Assembly (NCBI RefSeq): GCF_042186555.1
Contig: NC_133334.1
Span: forward strand, 21,625,105-21,689,104
Length of the DNA: 64,000 nucleotides
From: Aquarana catesbeiana
Taxonomy: Eukaryota > Chordata > Amphibia > Anura > Ranidae
Direction of reading: 5' to 3'
Both the position numbers and the translations under genes were made by a program. Of this stretch, positions 44,060 through 55,149 are shown in pieces; the first letter of the stretch is position 1; each line of letters begins with the position of its first letter. Under the pieces are notes generated by a model that was given only the letters and a program-made list of their open reading frames with translations, made no database searches and was not told the origin of the DNA.

Positions 44060-44420
44060 AGGGGCCCGGCCTATGGTTGGAATGAGGCCTTATTTAACGA
44101 GTCGTGCAGACTGACTTAACACCTTAATGAGATGAATGTGTCATTTACCTCTTCTGTGAGCGCCAACAGAGAGAACTATTGTGTAGGGGTTAAATTTGGC
44201 TGCCTTTCCTGCAATTAGTGCTCCAAATCTGGTTTTCTTGTTTGGTGCAAAGTCAGATGTCTGGGGGGGAGGCAGAATACATAAAATTAATCTCTGGGGC
44301 GTTTTCATGGGAACAGAAATGATTATAAATCTTGGTCCTGGCATTGTAAGTCAGGCAGTTTTCAGGCTTGTGTAGCATTCTGTTGATGAAGTTGCTCTTG
44401 ATTGTAAGTTTTTTTTTTTA
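44060..44420. other. Duplicated non-coding block, copy A
   Basis: Matches 46575-46925 in order: TGAGCGCCAACAGAGAGA, TTTGGCTGCCTTTCCTG, ATTAGTGCTCCAAATC, CATAAAATTAATCTCTGGGG and GAAGTTGCTCTTG. It contains no MITE termini. It may be a tandemly duplicated functional non-coding element or simply an old duplication. Confidence 0.7.
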
Positions 44421-44475
44421 AGTGGAACTTTTTTGGAAAGAGCAGGGAAGGCTCAGAACCTCTTACGGTCTATGG

Positions 44476-44848
44476 CAGCCCTTCTCAAACTTTTCACCCC
44501 AGAAGAACCCCTAAAATAATTTTCAGGCCTTGAGGAACCCTTACTTAGGTAAATTCATTGTAAAATTAATTGGGAGTCTATGAGAAAAATGTCACCTACA
44601 TTGGTAGTCTGTAGGAAGAACCCAACCCTTACAGTGCTTACAGTGGTGGTCAGAATGCCACCATTACAGACAGCTAAAAAGATAATGTGGTGTCATGCTG
44701 TTAGTTTTCTCAAGTGGTGCTGGCCCTGGAACTAAGAAGTCACCAGCAGATGGGCGAACAATCAACCCTCACGGATCAAGCTTAAGAAACCCCTAGCAAC
44801 CTCTGGGGGAACCCAAGGGTTCCACGGAACCCTGGTTGAGAATGGCTG
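44476..44848. mobile_element. hAT-like MITE with exact 8-bp duplication
   Basis: CAGCCCTTCTCAAACTTTT and CTGGTTGAGAATGGCTG are inverted CAG...CTG ends, flanked by GTCTATGG at 44468-44475 and 44849-44856 (8 of 8). It interrupts duplication copy A; copy B has no counterpart here. Confidence 0.95.
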
Positions 44849-44868
44849 GTCTATGGTTTCCTATGGAA

Positions 44869-45111
44869 GGTAATGTGGGCTCACCCAAGAAGCTCCAAGT
44901 ACCAGCTGGTCTTCACCAAAGCTCCTGTTGATAGAGATGGGCTGGACACCCTAGTGGTTTCTTTGCTGTTTTTTTTTTGCTGCAAACTGACACCAGGTTT
45001 CCCTCCCCAGGATTGCCCCACCAAAGGGTGTCTGGAACAGGAGGGCTTCAGTGTGGAGACTGTTCACGAGGCGGTAGACAAGACAGTAGTTGGGTCCAAG
45101 CAGAGGCTGTG
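44869..45111. repeat. Duplicated unit with GGAGACTGTTC, copy 1 of 3
   Basis: GTGGGCTCACCCAAGA, CTGCAAACTGACACCAGG, CCACCAAAGGGTG and GTGTGGAGACTGTTC in order. Further copies are at 47031-47225 and 47256-47455. Confidence 0.8.
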
Positions 45112-46003
45112 GCAGCCTAGAGAGTAGTCAGGTCTTGGCAGAGGTCATGGTGGGCAGCAGGCAGGAGAATAATCAGGTCCAGGCAGAGGTCTTGGCAGGC
45201 AGCAGGTGAGAGAGTAATCAGGTCAGAGCAGAGGTCTAGGCAGTAGGAAAGCAATAGAGCAGTCAGGTCGAGGCAGAGATCTTGGCAGGCAGGAAATGAG
45301 AGAGTAGTTGGGTCAGAGCAGAGGTCTAGGCAGTAGACAAGCAAGAGAGTAGTCAGGTCCAGGCAGAGGTCTTGGCAGGCAGGAGGTGAGAGAGTAGTCA
45401 GGTCAGAACAGAGGTCCAGGCAGTAGACAAGCAAGAAAGTAGTCAGGTCCAGGCAGAGGTCTTGGCAAGTACCCTGTTTCCCCGAAAATAAGACCTAGCG
45501 TGATTGTCGGTGATAGCTGAAATATAAGCCCTACCCCCCAAATAAGCCCTAGTTAAAGTCCTTGTAGGTCTTATTTTCAGGGTAGGGCTTATTTTTGGGG
45601 AAACAGGGTAGGGCTTATTTGGGGGGTAGGGCTTATATTGCAGCCAACACCGACAATCACGCTAGGTCTTATTTTTGGGGAAACAGGGTAGCAGGCAAGA
45701 AAGTATTCAGGTCCAGGCAGAGGTCTTGGCAAGTAGCAGGCAAGAAAGTAGTCAGGTCCAGGCAGAGGTCTTGGCAAGTAGCAGGCAAGAAAGTAGTCAG
45801 GTCCAGGCAGAGGTCTTGGCAGGCAGCAGGTGAGAGAGTAGTCAGGTCAGAGCAGAGGTCTAGGCAGCTGGCACGCAAAAGAGAATTGAGTTCCAGGGAG
45901 AGGTCTTGGAATGCAGCCGGCAAGAGAATAGTCAGGTTCAGACAGAGGTCATGGCAGGCAGCAGGTGAGAGAGTAGTCAGGTTGGAGCAATGCTCTAGGC
46001 CAG
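45112..46003. repeat. 45-bp tandem array (GTCCAGGCAGAGGTCTTGGC)
   Basis: About 15 units of GTCCAGGCAGAGGTCTTGGC + AGGCAGCAGGTGAGAGAGTA, with a GGTCAGAGCAGAGGTCTAGG variant alternating, so the true period may be 90. Interrupted by the TA-type MITE at 45472-45688. Confidence 0.92.
45472..45688. mobile_element. TA-type MITE (CCCTGTTTCCCCGAAAATAA)
   Basis: CCCTGTTTCCCCGAAAATAA and TTATTTTTGGGGAAACAGGG are inverted and flanked by TA on both sides (45470-45471, 45689-45690), as for Tc1/mariner-type elements. An internal copy of the right end (TTTTTGGGGAAACAGGG near 45590) shows a partial internal duplication. Confidence 0.9.
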
Positions 46004-46328
46004 GGGTCTCCAAACTTTCCAAACAAAGGGACAGTTTACTGTCCTTCAGGTTTTAGGTAGGCCAGACTGTGGGCATTGGGAGTAGAAAAGATAATGTCCC
46101 ATTGTTTGTTTCAGTGGGAGTAATTGTGCCCCATCAGTGGGGTCACTGGGCCAGAGTGTCGTTGTCACTGGGAGGAATTGTGTCATTGGGGCCCCATCAT
46201 TGATGTCAGTGGGAGGAATAATGCTCCACTGTTGGTATGGGTGGATGAAACAGTGCCCCAAGGGCCGGATAAAAGCAAGCAAAGGGCCGCATCTGGCCTC
46301 CAGGCCTGCAGTTTGGAGACCACTGCTC
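46004..46328 (+). mobile_element. GGTCTCCAAACTTTCC repeat, copy 2
   Basis: GGGGTCTCCAAACTTTCC and GCAGTTTGGAGACCACTG are inverted. The interior holds AGTGGGAGGAATTGTG units. Inserted in the 45-bp array, which resumes at 46330. Confidence 0.85.
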
Positions 46329-46574
46329 TAGGCAATTAGCAAGCAAGAGAGTAGTTATGTCCAGGCAGGGGTTTTGACAGGCGGCAAGCTAGAAAGTAGT
46401 CAGGTCCTTCTGGGTCAGTACCATACAGGCAACTGACAGTTATTATAGCACTTTTGATCCCAGCTAGCTGTTAAGACAGCACCAGCCACTTCAAAGGCTG
46501 TGCTTAAACCTACTCCTGGACAGAGGACATGCTCAGCATCCTTCCTGCAAACTCCAGAAGTCCTGAATATTGTA
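46329..46574. repeat. End of the 45-bp array and short spacer
   Basis: Two to three decayed units (46330-46405), then TTCTGGGTCAGTACCATACAG; a similar end, GATCTGGGTCAGCAACTAAC, closes the second array at 47747. Confidence 0.65.
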
Positions 46575-46925
46575 GAGCGTGGCCTACGGCTCGAATGACG
46601 CCTTATATAACAAGTTTTTTTAGACTGACTTAAAATCTTAATGAAATGAGTGTTTCGTTTACCTATTCTGTGAGCGCCAACAGAGAGAGCTATTGTGCAG
46701 GAGTTACGTTTGGCTGCCTTTCCTGTAATTAGTGCTCCAAATCAGATTTTCTTATTTGGTGAAAACTCTGAGATGTCTGGGAGACAGAAAACATAAAATT
46801 AATCTCTGGGGAGTTTTTAATGGGAGCAAAAATTATAATAAATCTCAGTTCTGGCATTGTAAAACAGGCAGATTTCAGGCTTTTGTAGCTTCCTGTTGAA
46901 GAAGTTGCTCTTGGTTGTAAGGTTC
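46575..46925. other. Duplicated non-coding block, copy B
   Basis: Homologous to 44060-44420, with scattered substitutions and small indels. Lacks the hAT-like MITE found downstream in copy A. Confidence 0.7.
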
Positions 46926-47030
46926 TTTTCAGGGGAAGAGTTTTATAGGATAGAGCAGGGAAGGTTCAGAACCTCCATCAGGTTCACAATAGTAGAAAGT
47001 CTAATGAGAATTTATGGTGCCCACTGGCAG

Positions 47031-47770
47031 GTGACGTGGGCTCCCCAAAGACGCAGAGTCTAAATACCAGTTCTTTAACAGATCTCCTGATGATGAAGAT
47101 GGGTCGGGAAACCTAGTGGTCCCTGGTCTTCTTTGCTGCAAACTGGCACCAGGTTGCAGCCCCCAGGATTGTCCTTCCAAAGGGTTCCTGGAATAAAAGG
47201 GCTACGGTGCAGAGACTGTTGTCTAAGCTGTAGTAATCAGGTCCAGGCAGACATTGTGGGCTCACCCAAGATGTCATATCTAAATAGCAGTTGTTCTTCA
47301 CCAGAGCTCCTGATGATGGAGGTGGGTTGCAAAACCTAGAGGCCCGCAGCCTTCTTTACTGCAAACTGGCACCAGGTTGGGACCCTCAGGATTGGCCCAC
47401 CAAGAGGTTGCTGGAACAGAAGGGCTACGGTGTGGAGACTGTTCCCTAGGCAATAGAGACGAAAGTGGTTGAGTTCAGGTAGATGTCGTGGCAGGTAGCA
47501 AACAAGAGTTTAGTGAGGTCTGGGCAGAGGTGGTGGCACGCAGCAGGCATGAGAGTAGTCAGGTCTAAGCAGAAGTCAAGGTATGTGGCAGACAATGGCG
47601 TTGTCAGGTCTAAGTAGAGATCTAGGCAGGTGGCACATGAGAGAGTTGTCAGGTATGAGCAGAAGTCTAGGCTGGCAGCAAGCAAGAGAGTAGTCAGGTC
47701 CAGGCAGGAGTCTTAGCGAGTGGCAAGCAAGCGAGTAGTGTGGTAGATCTGGGTCAGCAACTAACACGCA
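47031..47770. repeat. Unit copies 2 and 3 and the second 45-bp array
   Basis: GACTGTT-type units at 47031-47225 and 47256-47455 (both with CTGCAAACTGGCACCAGG), followed by about seven 45-bp units (GTCAGGTCTAAGTAGAGAT, AGGTAGATGTCGTGGCAGG). Confidence 0.8.
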
Positions 47771-48189
47771 ACTGGTAGACATTATGGCGCTTTTGCTCTC
47801 AGGTAGCTGGCAATAAGACACAGCAGCCCTGTAGTTAGTGGAGGTCCTCGGAATCCTGAAAGTCTTGTCAGGGATCTAATATGGAATCCTGGGACAGCCA
47901 GCAGGGATCCTCTAAGGAATCCTGGAAGGCCTGGCAAAGGTCTTGTGCATCTTGGAAGACCCAGCATGGATCCTAAAAGTACTATACCAGAGAGTGCCAG
48001 ACCAAGGAACTAAGAGAACAGTGTTGATGGGGGAATCCCTCCCGCCGAGCCATTGTATTCTCCCAGCGGGAGGGGTGGGCATGCCCTCCAGGAGAACACA
48101 GTGTTTACTGCTAGCGGTAATTGCATGTTAAATCTGACAGGCTGGCTGTACCCAAGTTGAACGATCCCTGCTGAACCAGCCGAGATTCA
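47771..48189. other. Spacer with GGATCCT micro-repeats
   Basis: Decayed repeats of about 28-35 bp with GGAATCCTGG and GGATCCT (47830-47975), then a CTCCCGCC...GGCGGGAG-like stem (48035-48075). No gene. Confidence 0.4.
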
Positions 48190-48732
48190 AACCAGGTATG
48201 GTCGGCTTTAGTGTCCTTCAGGCTTTGGTGGGGCTGGACTGTGGCCAGTGTAAGTAGAAAGTGCCCTGGCATCAGTGGAACTAAACAATTACCCAATCAT
48301 TGGTTTAAGCAGGAGGAATAGTGCCCCATCATTGGTGTCAGTGGGAGGAATAGTGCCTCGTCATTGGTGTTAGTGGGAGGAATAGTGCCCCGTCATTGGT
48401 GTCACTGGGAGGAATAGTGCCCCATCATCGGTGTCAGTGGGAGAAATAGTGCCCCATCATTGGTGTCAGTGGGAGGAATAGTGCCTCGTCATTGGTGTCA
48501 CTGGGAGGAATAGTGCCCCATCATCGGTGTCAGTGGGAGAAATAGTGCCCCATCATTGGTGTCAGTGGGAGGAATAGTGCCCTATTATTGGTGTCAGTGG
48601 CAGGAAAAGTGCCCCATCATTGGTATCAGTGGAAGGAATAGTGCCCCATCATTGGTATCTGTGGAAGGAATAATGCTTCAAGGGATGGATAAAGGCAAGT
48701 AAAGGGCCACAGTTTGGAGATCACTGATCTAC
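48190..48732 (+). mobile_element. GGTCTCCAAACT repeat, copy 3, expanded
   Basis: The left end is missing, but GTGTCCTTCAGGCTTTGG and ACAGTTTGGAGATCACTG match copy 2. The internal 32-bp unit with AGTGCCCCATCATTGGTGTC is amplified to about 11 copies (48300-48660). Confidence 0.8.
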
Positions 48733-48746
48733 ACTCTACACTCTAA

Positions 48747-49180
48747 GCCGTGTACACACGAGCGGAATGTCCGACAGAAAAAGTCAGACGGAAGCTTTTC
48801 ATCGTCTATTCCGATCGTGTGTGTGCCTCATTTGACTTTTTTTTTTCGAAAATTCTGACGGACCTAGAAATGGAACATGTTCTAAATATTTCCGACGGAA
48901 CCAATTCCTATCGTTAAAACCTCTCGTCTGTATGCTGTTCCGACAGACCAAAAACGACGCATGTTCTGAAGCAAGTACGAGACGGAAGCTATTGGCTACT
49001 GGCTACTGAACTTCCTTTTTCTAGTGCCGTCGTACGTGCTGTACGTCACCGCGTTCTGGAAGGTCGGGCTTTGGGTTGACCGTGTGTAGGCAAGACCGCT
49101 TGAATGGAATTCCGTCGGAGTTCCGTCGGAGAAACCTTTGGAGTTTATTCCGTCGGCAAAACCATCGTGTGTACAGGGCA
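48747..49180. mobile_element. Harbinger-like palindromic MITE, copy 2
   Basis: GCCGTGTACACACGAGCGG and CATCGTGTGTACAGGGCA are inverted; flanks are TAA left and TTA right. Mirrored TTCCGTCGG motifs. Confidence 0.75.
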
Positions 49181-49184
49181 TTAG

Positions 49185-49405
49185 GCAAATTCACTGGACT
49201 GGAGCAAAGTATTGCTTTTCATTGATAAAAGGAACTTTTTTGATATATTATACAGTTATTTTTAAAATGTGACTTTTTTAATAGTTATGTAAATACAGAC
49301 TTGTAAAGTTACCAAGAGAGTTTTCTTAAGATGATTCCACGTGTTACAAATAAGATTACACGGCCTCTGTACAATTTCCCTTAGCGTTTCCAACTACTAA
49401 GCTAC
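49185..49405. other. Short AT-rich spacer
   Basis: Nothing recognised between the two palindromic MITEs. Confidence 0.3.
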
Positions 49406-49408
49406 TTA

Positions 49409-49774
49409 TGGCCCGTACACACGATCAGAAAATCGGACGAAAAATACCTGCTTTCTAGGCGATCGTACGATAATCTGATGGGTAGTACAGGGCTTTCGAG
49501 AGCCGATCACGAGATCCGATATTATCTGATCGGACAAACACGAACATTTTTCTCGTATGATACCAGCTCGTACGGTTTTCGTTTAATCAGTACAATTGTC
49601 CATTTTCGGATAGGAACTTTTCCCGACCGAAAAATAGAGAACCTGCTCTCAAACTTTTGCTGGCTGGAATTCAGCCAGCAAAAGTCCGATGGAGCGTACA
49701 CACGGTCGCATTTTCCAATGAAAGACTCTCATCGGTCTTTTGCGGGCCGAAATTCCGATCGTGTGTACGCGGCA
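49409..49774. mobile_element. Harbinger-like palindromic MITE, copy 3
   Basis: TGGCCCGTACACACGATC and GATCGTGTGTACGCGGCA are inverted, with TTA at 49406-49408 and 49775-49777. The interior has GCTGGCTGGAATTCAGCCAG, a perfect local stem. Confidence 0.85.
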
Positions 49775-49777
49775 TTA

Positions 49778-50149
49778 GTGTTACTTAACAGCATTCTTCC
49801 TTTGCTGTGTGGAAGAGCCGTATCATTTCCAGGACTGGATGGACAGGTGTACACAAATTTCTACAAGTATAGCGCCATTTGTTATGTATTTCATAAAGTG
49901 AAACTAAACTCTGTCAATCAACAGGAATTATTTTTAATCCTTATGTTGCTAACATTAATAAATCAATAGTATGGTATATCATATTTACTTGTTTTAAACT
50001 TTTTTATTTTTTTTATATTTCTCCAGTTACTTCCTGGGTTCCAGGCCTAGGCCAATGCTGTCATGCATCCCAGGAGGGGAGGAGGAGCTTTCTCAGGTAA
50101 GAACACCCTCCTGCCTGCATGCCTGACCTATGGGCAGATGGATTCTAGG
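49778..50149. other. Spacer, no gene seen
   Basis: AT-rich; no family recognised. Confidence 0.3.
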
Positions 50150-51509
50150 TAAATGCTACATGCCCAGAGTTCCACCTAAAGGGGGAAGCTTCACTTGTTT
50201 GCTTCCTCCCCCATCGGCTGCCATATTTGGTACCTTTTGGGGGGGGTGCGGGTACCTGTGAAAAACAGGTATCAAATCCCACTTCCGTGTAAGATCGCTG
50301 CATCGATCTATGAGACTTCCGACGGCCCCTCCTCCACCCGCTGCCTTCTGGGAGACACACAGGTCCCAGAAGACAGCTGGACCGTTCAGAAAGCGATGCG
50401 CAACTCGCACATGCGCAGTAGAAAGGCTTCACTTCCTGTTTCCCTTAGTAAGGAGGATGCAGGCGCCTGCACCCAGAACCAAAGGACGGATGGGCTTGGG
50501 GTGCTGACATTGCGGGCTCCCTGGACAGGTAAGTGTCCTTGTATTAAAAGTCAGCAGCAGTCAGGAGCATCTAGGTCCTTGGCAGCGCTTCCACCGGCGG
50601 CTCCACCCTGTGTCTCCTCTCTTCCTTGGCTTCGGCGGCTTCCCCTGCATCTCCCTTCTCCTCCTCCTCGGCCGGGCCAATCAGATCGCTTCTCCTCTTG
50701 GCCTATCGGGTGATGGGTCTCAGGACCTGCTTCCTGAATGGCCAGGAGGAGATTTAGAAAGACAATAGCGAATGTTCATTCGCTATTGTCACACAACTCG
50801 GTGGGCTTGGGAGGGCGCAGTGCTCTGCGCCCCGAGCCCACCCTTTTTTGAAGCCAATTGGAGCCTCAGGCTCTAATCATGTGTTTCTGAAAAAAAAAAA
50901 CCCCATTGGAATCCATGCGTCCGGTGCCCTGCATGTAGATTAGGGTATTTGTAGCTGCTGACTTTTAATTTTTATCCCCCCAGGCTGGAGCACCTCTTTA
51001 AGATGGCCACAGTTAGTAATGTTAGGGGGGGGGGGGGTTAAAGTGATTTGTCAGCAAAATAAAGCATGGAGGCATGGATGGATGGGGGAGTTTGGTTTGA
51101 ATTTTATAAATGAGTTAAAGCCTGTCCAGGGAGCCCACGATGTCCTCACCCGAAGCCGACCCATCCCTCGGCTACCGGGTGGAGGCGCCGCCATTTTCAG
51201 TAAGGGAATCAGAAAGTGAGGCCTTGCGCTTGCGCATGCGTGAGCCGCTCTGCGTGTTCTGATTGGTCCCTGCTTTCTTCTGGGACCTGTTTGTCTCCCA
51301 GAAGACAGCTGGGGGGGGGATGGAGGAGAGGCCGGACATGGCGTAGATAACCACGGACACTGCGGCGATCTTTTGCCGGAAGTGGGAGCAAATACCTGTA
51401 TTAGACAGGAATCTGCTCCCCCCCCACGAAAGGTGCCAAATGTGACACCGGAGGGGGGGGAGGAACCGGATCAGCGGAAGTTTCATTTCTGGGTGGAACT
51501 CCGCTTTAA
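50150..51509. mobile_element. Palindromic TTAA-type element split by an insertion
   Basis: Left CAGAGTTCCACCTAAAGG and right GGGTGGAACTCCGCTTTAA mirror each other, as do AACAGGTATCAAATCCCACT / GTGGGAGCAAATACCTGTAT and GCCTTCTGGGAGAC / GTCTCCCAGAAG. The arms are 50150-50571 and about 50951-51509. The left terminal TTAA is degraded. Confidence 0.75.
50572..50950. repeat. Dispersed repeat nested in the palindrome
   Basis: Matches 42222-42690 (GCTATTGTCACACAACTC, GAGCCTCAGGCTCTAATCAT, CCCTGCATGTAGATTA). GTCAGCAGCAG at its left and GTAGCTGCTGAC at its right are the broken arms of the host. Confidence 0.75.
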
Positions 51510-51952
51510 ATAGCGATTTTGGTTTGTGGTGCTCAGATACAGTTGAGTTCCCCTTTAGACTGTCTGGAGTTTAGCTTTAGTTTGAATTCCGGCAATCTAT
51601 GAAGAATGTCCCAGGAGAGAATGAGAGAAACGACGGCTTCCCAGCCTTGCGTGTCACAGGAAATATACTGGAATATATTGTGTCTCCTTTGCTGGGTAGT
51701 TGCTGCTTAGCAATGTCTAACTCCCGCAACCAGAGAAAGCGACAAAATGTCAAATACGCCTCTTTCTAATTAACAGAACTCAGCAGAGGGTAGGAGGTCC
51801 TCAGAGGAGGGAGACATCTACACATAGAAATATACAACATCTGCTATAAATTGGTGATTTCCAGAAGGTCATGGCAGATGTAACTAGCTGGAAAATGTCT
51901 AATTGCAGCTAGATTGGGTCATTATGAAATATGGATGAACATGACACGTACA

Positions 51953-51953
<1 letters not shown>
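51510..51953. other. Low-repeat spacer
   Basis: No family recognised. Mixed-composition unique sequence up to the TA run. Confidence 0.35.
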
Positions 51954-52045
<92 letters not shown>

Positions 52046-52168
52046 CACCATATTACCAAAAGTATTGGGACACCTGCCTTTACACACACATGAACTTTAA
52101 TGACATCCCAGTCTTAGTCCGTAGGGTTCAATATTGAGTTGGCTCCGCCCTTTGCAGCTATAACAGCT

Positions 52169-52387
52169 TCAACTCTTCTGGGAAGGCTGTCCACAAGGTT
52201 TAGGAGTGTGTCTATGGGAATGTTTGACTATTCTTCCAGAAGCGCGTTTGTGAGGTCCAGGCACTGATGTTGGAGGAGAAGGCCTGACTCGCAGTCTTCG
52301 CTCTAATTCACCCCAAAGGTGTTCTATCAGGTTGAGGTCAGGGCTCTGTGCAGGCCAGTCAAGTTCCTCCACCCCAAACTCGCTCAT
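52169..52387 (-). pseudogene. Tc1 transposase C-terminal fragment (left arm)
   Basis: The minus frame opens MSEFGVEELDWPAQSPDLN and continues LIEHLWGELERRLRVRPS. SPDLNxIEHLW is the block around the catalytic Glu of Tc1 DDE transposases, so that residue is retained. After VRPS the family continuity is lost to a frameshift. The DNA-binding region and both catalytic Asp are absent. It cannot encode a working enzyme. Confidence 0.8.
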
Positions 52388-52483
52388 CCGTGTCCTTATG
52401 GACCTTACCTTACCTTATGGACCTTACCATAATCCCCCCTCCACCAAATGGTTTGGACCAGTGCACAAAACAAACTCCATAGA

Positions 52484-52700
52484 GACATGGATGAGCGAGT
52501 TTGGGGTGGAGAAACTTGACTGGCCTGCACGGAGCGGAGACTGTGAACCAGGCCTTCTCATCCAACATCAGTGCCTGACCTCACAAATGCTCTTCTGGAA
52601 GAATGATCAAACATTCCCATAGACACACTCCTAAACCTTGTGGACGGCCTTCCCAGAAGAGTTGAAGCTGTTATAGCTGCAAAGAGGGGGCCAACTCAAT
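52484..52700 (+). pseudogene. Tc1 transposase C-terminal fragment (right arm)
   Basis: The plus strand reads TWMSEFGVEKLDWPAR, then a deletion removes the SPDLNPIEHLW block seen in the left arm. The Glu of the triad is therefore missing from this copy. The remaining sequence down to about 52700 is the mirrored 3' end of the gene. Confidence 0.75.
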
Positions 52701-52782
52701 ATTGAACCCTACGGACTAAGACTGGGATGTCATTAAAGTTCAATGTGTGTAAAGGCAGGTGTCCCAATACTTCTGGTAATAA

Positions 52783-53054
<272 letters not shown>

Positions 53055-53075
53055 ACTGTATATACTATATAAATA

Positions 53076-53089
53076 CCACCAGAGGGCAG
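53076..53089 (+). promoter_or_regulatory. CTCF-like core motif
   Basis: CCACCAGAGGGCAG fits the vertebrate CTCF core consensus at every position I compared. It lies just outside the microsatellite. A single motif match in 64 kb can occur by chance. Confidence 0.35.
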
Positions 53090-53424
53090 TGTAGTACAAA
53101 TTTAAGGAAAGATGACAATATACCTATAACAGTTTTCAATATTTGATGTTATTTGGGGGGACCTTTATCTGCAGAGTTGGTGAGGTATGTTATTTTGGAG
53201 AAATGTTATACCCAAATATACCCAAATCAAACAACTATTGCTATTTAAACCCTGCTTTTCAATAATTAAGTTAAAGGTACACTCCTAACTATACTGAAAG
53301 TAAAGCCTTGAAATGTATACAGGGAACAAAGCATACCTGCCTAGGGTTTCATATTCTACATCCAGACATAGATAGACTATGCTAAAATGTCTGACACAGA
53401 TCAGCCCCTGCTGCAGCTTCTGAT
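53090..53424. other. Spacer, no gene seen
   Basis: AT-rich unique sequence. Confidence 0.3.
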
Positions 53425-54320
53425 GTATAAGGGGCGGCTGGCTCCGATGGGTACTCTGATGCAATGGGGGGCTTTGATAGGGACTCTGATATAATGGGGG
53501 GGGGGCTCTGATGGAGACCCTGATATAATAGGGGACTTTGATAGGAACTCTGAAGTAAGGGAGACCAGATGTAAGGGGGGACTCTGATGGGGACCCTGAT
53601 GTCAGGGGGGTCCTAATGGGGACTTTGATGTAAGCGAGAGCTGATGTGTGGGGGCTTTGATGGGGGCTTTGATGGGGTCTCTGATGTTGGGGGGACTCTG
53701 GTGAGGACCCTGATGTAAGTGGGATTCTGATGGGGACTCTGATAGTGACCATGATGTAAGGGGGCTTTGATGGAGACCCCCTGATGTAAGGGGGGCTCTG
53801 TTTTGGACTCTGATGTAAAAGGGGACTATGATGGAAAGTCTAATGTAAGTGGGGACTCTGATGGGGACTTTGATGTAAGGAGGACTTTTGGGAAGTTTTG
53901 CTCTATGGCTATTGTGAGTTTGTACTTATTGGTCTAATTTTTCAATAAATGTTAATGGTAATGCACTGGGCCTTTTGCTCCTGTTTTTTTTGTGTTTTGG
54001 CAATGGGGGGCACTCAGGAAAGAGGGACTCTGATGTAAAGGAAGTCTCTTACAGGCACCCTGATGTAAGGGTGGACTTTGATTGGAACTAGGGTTGCCAC
54101 CTCATCCCTTTAAACTCAAACGCATATGAATTACACGGGTTCCAAGGCTAATTTAATGCAGATAAGGCACCAAGTGAGTTTAATTACCACCTTAATCAGC
54201 CACAGAACTTGTGTAATTAATATGTGTTCGGGTTTAAAAGGCATGAGGTGACAGCCCTAATTGGAACTCTGGTGTAAGGCGGGACTCTGATGGAGTGAGG
54301 GGGGGGGCAAGTAAAATGTA
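53425..54320. repeat. Degenerate CTCTGATGGGGACTCTGATG array
   Basis: Units of about 20-40 bp with GGGGACTCTGATG and TGATGTAAGGGGG run from 53425 to about 53890. They reappear at 54000-54085 and 54268-54310 around a MITE. A Pro/Ser-rich minus frame here is an artefact. Confidence 0.85.
54089..54259. mobile_element. 171-bp hAT-like MITE with exact 8-bp duplication
   Basis: TAGGGTTGCCACCTCATCCC and GCATGAGGTGACAGCCCTA are inverted. ATTGGAAC flanks both sides (54081-54088, 54260-54267). The whole element is palindromic around CACCAAGTGAGTTTAATTACC. It inserted in the degenerate array above. Confidence 0.95.
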
Positions 54321-54527
54321 TTAATTCATTTTTTTATTCATTGATTTACAAAACTGTTTGTTTTTCGGCCTGCAAATGTATGTAAAATACACGCTGTGTT
54401 AATAATAAAATGTTTGGATACCCTTGATCTAAGAGTAAACGGACCACAGGGTGACAACACTGCTGCCCGATCTCACTCCAGTGTTGTCCCCCTCTGACAG
54501 GAAGTTGAAAATCCAAAAGGTCTACTG

Positions 54528-54678
54528 ACACAGTTTCAAAAAACTATTAGATAAGCACCTGAATGACCACAACATACAGGGATATACAATGTAATACTGA
54601 CACATAATCACACACATAGGTTGGACTTGATGGACTTGTGTCTTTTTTCAACCTCACCTACTATGTAACTATGTAACA
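54528..54678 (-). repeat. Dispersed repeat (AGTTACATAGTAGGTGAGG), copy 2
   Basis: Reverse orientation relative to 32009: CAACCTCACCTACTATGTAAC at its right end. It begins at AAAAAACTATTAGATAAGC. Confidence 0.75.
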
Positions 54679-54989
54679 ATCAACAGAGTATAAAACTATG
54701 TTATTAGCTCTGAAAACATAAAGCTGCTGTGTTAATGATAAGTAATAACAATAAAAATAAAAAGTGACAGACTCATATAAGGCCTGGTTCACACATACAG
54801 TGCATCGGGAAAAGTATTCACAGCGCTTCACTTTTTCCACATTTTGTTATGTTACAGCCTTATTCCAAAATGGATTAAATTCATTATTTTCCTTAAAATT
54901 CTACAAACAATACTCCATAATGACAACATGAAAAAAGTTTGTTTGAAATCTTTGCAAATGTATTAAAAATAAAAAATGAAAAAAAAAAT

Positions 54990-55149
54990 CCCATGTACAT
55001 AAGTATCACAGGCTCCTCCCATGTACATAAGTATCACAGGCTCCTCCCATGTACATAAGTATCACAGGCTCCTCCCATGTACATAAGTATCACAGGCTCC
55101 TCCCATGTACATAAGTATCACAGGCTCCTCCCATGTACATAAGTATCAC
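54990..55149. repeat. 28-bp minisatellite inside the Tc1 element
   Basis: CCCATGTACATAAGTATCAC + AGGCTCCT repeats at 54990, 55018, 55046, 55074 and 55102, with a truncated sixth copy at 55130. It lies between the left inverted end and the transposase end. The first unit sits at the inner edge of the terminal repeat, and the mirrored position at the right end (56384-56400) is single copy. Confidence 0.95.
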
